From positions 7,519,747-7,583,746 of the forward strand of contig CM071570.1 in the NCBI GenBank assembly GCA_036426205.1: DNA of 64,000 nt. The letters are read 5' to 3'. This DNA comes from Ascaphus truei. Lineage: Eukaryota > Chordata > Amphibia > Anura > Ascaphidae. The notes beneath the pieces were generated by a model that made no database searches, had not been told where the DNA came from, and was given only the letters and a program-made list of their open reading frames with translations. Both the position numbers and the translations under genes were made by a program. This document shows, in pieces, positions 56,423-64,000 of this stretch (position 1 is the first letter of the stretch; each line of letters starts with the position of its first letter).

Positions 56423-57877
56423 GATGCTGGTATCTTGGTGCTGTTTAAATGTCCTGTCACGTGGGCCGTGATGTGGGAGATTTAAACTTGAAGAAGATAC
56501 CGGCACCGCAGATGGGGTCTGAACCCTGGGAATCAGAGGATCCCTGGAACTGAAATGAATGGGGTTTAGTGCTGGAGACCCTGTGTAAATAATAATAATT
56601 TATGGTGCAGGAATTGCTTTTAGAGCTGTGCAGGGAGACACAGAGAGTGACTGCTTCTCCCTGCTTTCTCAGCACAGCTGTTACAAACTGGTGGCGCCCT
56701 GGTAGTATTAATAAGGTGGGAGTCTCATTCAGAAGCAGGGACACCCGCTGTCTTAACCCTTCAGGGAACTTACTGCCCTCAAAGCCCTGAGAACTGTATC
56801 TTTAATTGGGCCGCGAAGCCGCAACACTCCAGCCTCATTTGCAACTCCAACTCGCGGTCATGGAGAGTGTAATCCTATCTGTGATGATAGCAAAACAGCT
56901 CTCTTTGGTGAAGATCCTCAAGAAAAAATGTCCATAGTGTGATATGGAAAAGAAATCAACTAGAAAAAGACATGTATAGTAATTGAGTGCAAATACTATT
57001 CTACCTAAATATATTCTGATAATAATGGAAACAGTAACACTTGGAATAAAGTGTGCAGTTCAAGGGCACTTGAGGGGTTAACCAGATACTATCACATGTA
57101 AGAGGTTCAGGAATGCATAATACTCATTACATATGGGAAAGAGAATGCACATAGAGTGACTCAGGTGATTTACAATTTTATAACACATAAAACGGACAGA
57201 GGAACTCACACTGACAGATTCCCCAGTCTTTTAGGCATCGAGGCTGTGGATCTGGCAGTCGTCAGGGAAAAAACACTCTTGATAAAGCTGATAGGTTGGG
57301 CACATCTGAAATTACCTAGATGTGATGCTGACTCCATAGCGGGTGTGCGCCAAGGTTTCTTATTATAAGCCTCAGCAGGCTGTTGCGAATTAAGGACAGT
57401 GCAGCGTTTTTTTTCCTTGGAGGGATACGGGAATTCTCTGTCCAATTCTAGCTAGTAAGAGAGTGCCACCATTTAGGATGAATTCCTTTTTATTTTAAGT
57501 TGATTCAAAGTTATTTTTGAAATCTGTTTGGGGTTACACTTAGAGAGCAGTTATGGTTTAGGGAATCTCTTTCATTTATTTTTTTCAATATGTCCAGTAA
57601 TATAATAATGTTGTCAAGAGAAGACAAACAAATAAATCCTATTAGGGGTGCATTTAGCTCAAATAAACATTAATTGTAATTACTTGCTAACTGATATCCT
57701 AGTAGATCAGCCTTAACTTTTAATTAATATACTTTAGAACATAGTTATTCATAATAAATAATGTAAATATTTACAGGTGAAAATATAAAAGTTGAAAAAT
57801 AGTAACATGCCTCTAGGCTAGTAGTGACAGTTTAATGGACAAAGGTTAACACAGATATAACACTCAAAGGAGCCTAA
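56423..57877. other. Anonymous DNA with a short family A fragment
   Basis: About 56,425-56,590 matches a family A module (GTCCTGTCACGTGGGCCGTG, GATACCGGCACC, ...TGGAGACCC). The rest, to the TAA at 57,875-57,877, has no recognised gene. Confidence 0.4.
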
Positions 57878-58200
57878 GGCCTCATGCAGTAAGTGCTGAT
57901 AAGGCTTTTATCGCCATTTTCCCACCAAAATTGCCTTTGCGATTCAGTAAGCGCCGATAAGTGGCCAAAATCGGCATTTTTTCTTCCCGATAAAAATTTA
58001 TCGGCAGGCGGGTGGCGATAAGCCACTTATCGGCACTTTCGCCACTTTTTGAAATCGCCTGTATTCTAGTAGCCCCGATCAGCTTATCGGTGCTGATCGA
58101 CACTCTAAAATTGAGATTTCTACGGCAATTTGTCCCGCCAACTAAAGTTGGCAAGTTGGAGGGGAGAAGGATCAGCAAAGTTGCCTGGACGGCACTTAGA
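57878..58200 (+). repeat. Harbinger-type 5' end region
   Basis: Begins GGCCTCATGCAGTAAGTGCTG directly after TAA (57,875-57,877), the 3-bp target typical of PIF/Harbinger. It is rich in short GATAAG/CTTATC inverted units. Homologous to the start of family A copy A2 (37,520-37,760). The matching 3' end is not in the window, so the element probably runs past 64,000. Confidence 0.5.
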
Positions 58201-59229
58201 AAAAATAGCTCATCTCTACATCAATGGAGTCAATGGAGGGGGGACTTATAATTTTATAGGAGTGTTTACGTGCTATTGCTCCAAATAAAAATGTGCTTGG
58301 CATTACAGTGTCGATGTTATTCACTTCATCGTGTCACCTCTTACGTTTATTATTGGCAGAACTTTGTACTTGTCTATGTTATGATGTTTTGCGTGTCACA
58401 TTAGTCTTAATGTTATGATGTGCCAAGGGAAACTCCTATAGTAAACTCTTAAAGGAAGAGGTCACATCATATGAAACATGTTACTTACTGTAAGTGTGCT
58501 TCAATTTATTATATGATGTAACAGATTTGACACATCTAACAGATCCAGCGTATAGTAATGTTGGTATACATTATAGAATGCTTTTAATGTGTAACGCATG
58601 ATCAAACTAAAATGTAGCTGTTATTTTTTATGTTTACATGTTGTTTGTGACCTCCCTCTTTTTATGACGTCCGCAAATGGGCACTCAAAACATTGCATGT
58701 TTACATTGTACATCATGCATTAGAATCAGTTCATGCAAAGTTATACACAGATCTATAATAGTACCTCATCTTTAGACGATTGAAACATAATCAATAGCAA
58801 GTATCCTATGGCATAAAATTATGCGCATGCACATATAATTAGTTTCTGTGAACATGTGATAATAACATGCTAAATTATACATGTTGCAACGTAGTTTTTC
58901 AACGTCAATGTCATGGTTGTATCCAAATGAGATGACTGAGTGTTGCATTCATAAGTGGTACATGCATTACACATTCCATAAATACTTGCGAATAAATTGT
59001 AGTACAAAGCTTAACGTTACATCTTAGTCAAATATCATGATTGCCTGATGAACACACATAATTAATCCGTATAATTCGTACTGTATACCCGTTTGGAGTT
59101 CACAACTTGGATATGTTTATTTAACACCTTGCACTTCATCAAGTCACGTGACATCATCACATAGGTATATAAAGGAGGGCAATTACCTGCGCATTGACAG
59201 CTACAGACCTGAAGATGATATGATTGTTC
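58201..59229. other. Probable 5' region of the Harbinger element
   Basis: AT-rich, no gene. CACGTGACATCA (59,144-59,155) and TATATAAAGGAGG (about 59,165-59,177) lie 50-85 bp upstream of the transposase start and could form its promoter. Confidence 0.4.
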
Positions 59230-60473
59230 ATGAGACGGAGGAGGATTCTATTGGAGGAGAGGATAGCTGAGGGACAGGATGTCACAGGGCAAGGAAGGGA
59301 CAGGGATGCGGAGTGGAGAGGGAGAGGGCAAGGAGATGAGAGGAGAAGAGAGAGGAGAGAAGCTGTGCCTCGTCCACGTTTGTACAGGGAGAGAACCATG
59401 TTAGATGGAATGAGTGAGGAGGAGATCATAAGTCGGTATCGTTTGAGTTCAGCAGCAATCCTTTCACTTTATGAAGACAAACGGGTAGATTTAGAATTTA
59501 AAACAGGAAGAGGTCGTGCAGTCCCTGGCCTTGTTAAAATGCTGTGCTCATTACATTATCTTGCTTCCGCGTCATTCCAGACAACTTTGGGCATACTGGG
59601 CGGGGTCTCGCAATCTACATTCTCGCGGGCCTTTACCCAGTTTCTATGTGCACTGAATAGACGCGCTAGGAATTATATTCATTTTCCTGCAGAGCACACA
59701 GAGTGGCTGGAAGTGAGGAATGGCTTTTATACCATAGCCGGGAAACCCATGTTGCCTTGATTCCACCTAGTCAGAGTGAGCATGCTTACCGCAATCATTA
59801 GCACTACCATTTCCTGAATGTACAGGTGGTATGCGATGCCACGATGAAGATTATGCATGTGGTAGCCAGATTCCCTGGTTCCAGCCATGATTCCTCTATC
59901 CTGAGAAACTCATCAGTTTTCCATGCTTTTGAACAAGGCTATTTTGGACCTGGTTGGCTGGTGGGTGAGTATATATTATGAAGTGTTAAGAAACCAGTAA
60001 TGTGTATGTTGCAAATGTCGTAGTTAATGTTTACACATTCTATAATGTTATTGAATGTTTGTGCATGCTTCATTATAGGTGACTCAGGATACGGAATTAG
60101 GCCTTGGCTTTTGACACCGTTGGCTAACCCTCAATCTGAAGCAGAAGAACGTTATAATGTAGCCCACATATCTACAAGATCGGTCATCGAGCAGACATTT
60201 GGCCTGCTTAAAACAAGATTCAGGTGTTTAGATCGAACTGGTGGGGCACTTCAATATAAGCCTGCTAAAGTGTCAGATATTGTAATTGTTTGCTGCATTT
60301 TGCACAATCTGGCACTCCGCCATAATTTGGAAAGCGACATACATCAGGGCTTGGAGGAGGAGCATCCCGTACATTTAGCAGCTGACAGTGAGCAAACAGC
60401 CTGTGGTGTGGAGACACGTTGTAATGTGATTAACACATTTTTTTCATGTAAGCAACTACCTATATGTTCATAG
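59230..60473 (+). pseudogene. PIF/Harbinger (HARBI1-like) transposase, first catalytic Asp region deleted
   Basis: The first ATG is at 59,230 (MRRRRILLEERIAEG); the frame opens upstream only at TTG. An Arg-rich N-terminus leads into SEEEIISRYRLSSAAIL and SASFQTTLGILGGVSQSTFS, the HTH-like part of HARBI1 proteins. After FYTIAGKP the frame breaks and HVALIPPSQSEHAY follows at once: the GxxDCT segment that holds the first catalytic Asp is missing (a deletion of roughly 25 bp). A TAG then interrupts (YRNH-stop-HYH). Exon 1 ends at 59,964 (donor GTGAGT) and exon 2 starts at 60,079, joining G|GT to give GDSGYGIRPWLL with the second Asp. NVAHISTRSVIEQTFGLLKTRFRCLD holds the Glu. Dead copy. The C-terminus may splice at GTAAGC near 60,449. 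Confidence 0.85.
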
Positions 60474-63387
60474 TACTACATAGATGTATTAATTCATTTT
60501 ACTGATAAATACATGTGTCCAAATACCATTCACTTAGAAAACAGATGAATATGGTTCTCCCACCTTTCTGTTCTCTGCTATGTGGACAATTGCGTGTGGC
60601 ACCGGTATGTCATTCATCAACAGGTTGTATTCTACTTCTTACCACTAAAACGTTTTGTGTGTACATGAGGGAATAATGTGTACAAAATCTATATTTTCTG
60701 TACATTCTTTTTTTGGTTATGCATAAACAATAAACCTACTATGTTGATAGCCAATAGCTAGTGCAATATGGTTACATAAAAATGTTCAGTTGGAGTGTGA
60801 CATGTGTGTCACAATGATGTGAAGCCTTTTGTGTATTTGAGATCACATTTGACGTTTTATATATTTGGTTTAATATCACATACAAAGTGTCACTTATGTG
60901 TGTTGCTTACCTTAATTAACATGTCATTTCAATGATTTATATTCATTGATGTTTTCTTTTTCAAGGTATATCACTCCAAGGACTGCTCATGGTATTTATT
61001 TGAATTCACATCTGTAATAAGATGTGCAAACCTCGATACAGGTATAGTTAGAGGATGTTTAAAGAGAACGTAATGAACAAGTTGTCACAATTGAAATATG
61101 TCTTTTGTGTATTGTGTCCATGTGTTTATCTAAACTTTTTGGTTATTGTACATTGTGTTGAAAAATCATTACTTACATTACATAACATGTCATTATTATA
61201 ACGTAACAACATCCATTCATGCACATGAGCGATGTTAACACTCAAGGCATGTTTGTATGAAATGACCCAAATGTGGTAAACATCATTAACATTGCAATGT
61301 ATGTAATTATTTATACTCTCACTTCATCTTCATGTTCATTAATACATTGTCACATGTGTATGTATAAGTGAAAGATGTGTGTTGATTTGACGTACATGTT
61401 ACATTTGGCAAAATGTTAACACCATTCCAAAGTATTGTCCTTTGTATTCACATTTTTGGCTGAATTATTCAACACAATGAGAATGTTCCTAAGAAATAAT
61501 TTATTTCATTAACGTTACTTATTAATAATGATCATGATCCTTTATATCAACTGTCAACATATTAACATAAATGAAGTATACATTTTGATACGCACACATT
61601 TCATCCACATAGTGTGTGTTTGTGTGTGTGTGTGTTTCTTTTTTTGTGTGATGCATGTATTTCTACCTGAAAGAATATTAACCTACATAATAATGTATTT
61701 TTTCTCATCAGTGTCACTTAGCTATGTATGTGTTTAACGTTTAATAATAACACTAAACTATAGTTAATCGTGTGAATGAAATATACACACAAATGTTCAT
61801 GGTTTAATGATCTGTACATAACATTCATTAGCTCATGCATGTTAGGTTAGCACTACAATCTAGGTGATAATATAACATTGACACGACAAAAAAGTTTCTA
61901 TCACCTCCCTATTGTTATTGTGTACGTTCAGATACACTGTCTATGAGTTGTTATGTAGCATTTAATTCTTTGACAAGTCACACGTGAGATTATAATATAT
62001 AGTATATTAATGTGTTTTCAGAGTGATAATGTTGGTTACATATATCACATGACAATACATATAATGTTAGTAGAAATGAAAAAATTATCAATATAAGTTC
62101 TAACTTTAGTGCTTAGCAACATCATTATGATAATTAAGTGCATAGTAAATATTTGCACAAAAGGATAAGATTATTTAGTGATTCGTAATCTGCGCACCAA
62201 TCATTGCAAGCATTGTTACATATTTATTATAATTGTTGTTCGCTAGGCGACACAATCATCTAATATAACGATTGGGCCATCTGAAATCATACATTGGTCC
62301 CATGTATTCATCTTCGACATCTGTGAAATACAGCAAACACATGATGTTCAAAGATTGCACATTTATCTATGTTTCAGCATGACAACGCTTAACACATCTC
62401 TATATGATTGTGGATCTTCACGCAGAAGTAACGTATATGTTTAAACTGCAAGGATCAAACTAAAGATACAGAACAATGTAATGTTTCAAATGCCGGTGTT
62501 CGCATTACTACTGATATGTTTGTTTTGGTGCCTGCATACATAATAATGTGCTCGCACAACGTCTGTTGCGCGTGCACGTCACGAATGTGTGGACTAAGTC
62601 TTAGCGCATGCGCAAAACGATGTGTACGCTGTGCGTTCAATACATGTCCCTCCATGGTGCTGCTAGCAGTATGCATATCATGGCTTAAAGGTATGATATG
62701 GAAGCGAAACAAATTCACTTCTACACACGTACATATCTAAACTTTCTAAAATGACTTGTGCCCATGGCCAAAGCGGACGATCAGCCAATGAGCGAAAAAA
62801 AGACGTGTGACGTCATGTTAAGGCACCATGAAATGCACGCAAACACCCATCCCACTGAATGAACATTTTCCGCCAGCGCTGTGCACGCACCGCCCCACTG
62901 GCGTGCGTGCATGACACACTGCACTGACCGTAACAATAAGCTACGGGCACAGCCAATACTGTTTCACGCGCGCACGTCGGTTGGGGGGGGGAGCTTGCAT
63001 CGGTAACCTTTTTAAGGACGCCTTGGGACATGACCACGTTCCCACGTCACATGTGGGTGACACATTGTTTTTATATGTTGAATGCTAAACAATGAGGTGT
63101 GTGTGTGTTACAGTTAGTATAACATTTAGAAAAGATCGTTTAAAATCGATAATAATGAATGATTTAGGACTCCTTCAGCAATGTGTACTAATGATTCGTC
63201 ATGTAGTCTATTGTTATAGGAAATAATCTATTTGTGAACGCTCCATGTAAGGCTGTCTGCAATGTTACGCTGTATCCACTCATTTGGCTAACAAATTGTG
63301 TATATTATGCAGATTATATTATAATATTTGTGACATATAATTTGAGTAAAGGCATAACGAAATTTGTATTTACCATTATTGTAGAAG
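60474..63387. other. AT-rich DNA downstream of the Harbinger transposase
   Basis: No gene recognised. Many ACATGT/TAACGTTA-like motifs. A GC-richer block at 62,560-63,020 contains GCGCATGCGC, TGACGTCA and clustered CpGs and could be a promoter or a separate insert. A short GT run lies at 61,610-61,635. Confidence 0.4.
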
Positions 63388-63747
63388 TCAAAACTGATTT
63401 GCCTGCAACAAATCGCTCCAGGAAGGCACAACAGTATCATCCATGGTTGAGGCAACCGTTGAATCCTGATTCAGACACATCTCCGTGAGGCCGTCATATG
63501 GATCTGCAGTGGGTTCTTGAAACAAGACGTCCGGAGGTACGTACAGTTGTTGGTTGTTTTCACCTCCACATTGGTATTGGCCATATAAGTTTGGAGACAT
63601 ATCATAGTAGTTATGTCCATCTTGCATCTCGTCTTGATGAATGGACAGTGCAGGTATATCAGCAGACGCGATAGTCTGTGAGGCTTCAATGTAACTGGTA
63701 TTAGGCAAAAATATGCTATTTAGCAGAAGATATGTTCCATGTTCCAT
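63388..63747 (-). CDS. Hypothetical 119-residue frame, possibly the second Harbinger gene
   Basis: The ATG at 63,747 sits in a good context (ACCATGG) and opens MEHGTYLLLNSIFLPNT. The product is acidic, rich in Asp, Gln and Tyr (MQDGHNYYDMSPNLYGQYQ, YVPPDVLFQEP), and ends WSDLLQANQF. It does not show a Myb/SANT domain. PIF/Harbinger elements usually carry a second, oppositely oriented Myb-like gene, and its position and strand fit, but this could equally be a chance frame or one exon of a gene extending beyond the window. Function not assigned. Confidence 0.3.
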   Translation of the reverse strand: MEHGTYLLLNSIFLPNTSYIEASQTIASADIPALSIHQDEMQDGHNYYDMSPNLYGQYQCGGENNQQLYVPPDVLFQEPTADPYDGLTEMCLNQDSTVASTMDDTVVPSWSDLLQANQF

Positions 63748-64000
63748 GGTAAGTTTAAATGATGAAGCAACATGCCAGCAGCCGTATCGTTGACCTTGAC
63801 GATGAGGGACACGCTCAAAACATTAATTTGCGGATAAAGTGAAACGTACAGGAGTTTTATAATTTCTTTGATTGGCTGTTTCTTTTTAGTATGGATATTT
63901 GTTTTTGATCAAGGGACAGATGTCACCCACGGTAGCCTTTTTCTCTGGCGTTGACTCGATGGCTTCATAAATCATAAATTTGTATGATTTAAGTTGATTG
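63748..64000. other. Window end, nothing recognised
   Basis: 253 bp with no gene or repeat that I can name. Confidence 0.4.

Overview
The window looks like intergenic DNA from a large, repeat-rich vertebrate genome, most likely an amphibian (probably a frog). That assignment is an inference from the mix of repeats: L1-, L2- and Rex1-like LINEs, PIF/Harbinger, Tc1/mariner and hAT elements, foldback repeats carrying hammerhead-ribozyme-like motifs, and arrays of the octamer ACTATGTA. I find no convincing single-copy host gene. Almost every open frame longer than 60 codons is either a mobile-element relic or chance.

Layout. 1-2.2 kb: anonymous DNA and a hAT-type MITE with an 8-bp target duplication. 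2.3-9.5 kb: one large palindromic element (family A) interrupted by a 2.8-kb foldback compound (two hammerhead-like motifs, 12-bp target duplication) and a 1.24-kb L2-derived retroposon. 10.5-14.97 kb: a second hAT MITE, a second foldback (10-bp duplication), a solo LTR with a 4-bp duplication, and a TA-flanked MITE. 18.4-22.3 kb: a Rex1-like LINE end, then a decayed copy of a Tc1/mariner-type element. 24.7-32.7 kb: a three-layer nest in which an L2-like LINE is split by a Rex1-like LINE, itself split by a 5,675-bp Tc1/mariner-type element. 33.4-34.6 kb: GT microsatellites and minisatellites. 35.8-40.5 kb: two more solo LTRs around a second family A element. 41-45 kb: a palindrome, microsatellites and further MITEs. 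45.7-52.5 kb: an L1-like LINE in reverse orientation, complete from end to end and bounded by a 15-bp target duplication. 52.7-54.9 kb: a third family A copy. 57.9-64 kb: a PIF/Harbinger element with a disabled transposase.

The most unusual content is the 26,375-32,049 element. It has TA duplications, matching inverted ends, a five-exon transposase whose introns splice cleanly in frame, and two further open frames, one of them divergent from the transposase across a short shared upstream region. A second copy at about 19.45-22.3 kb keeps one of these frames but carries a different minus-strand exon where the other should be, which suggests variable cargo. Separately, four repeats carry hammerhead-like motifs with complementary stems I and II and a very short stem III that is self-complementary in three of them.

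Limits: all calls were made by eye. Family names follow recognisable motifs, not database searches, and boundaries without a target duplication are approximate.
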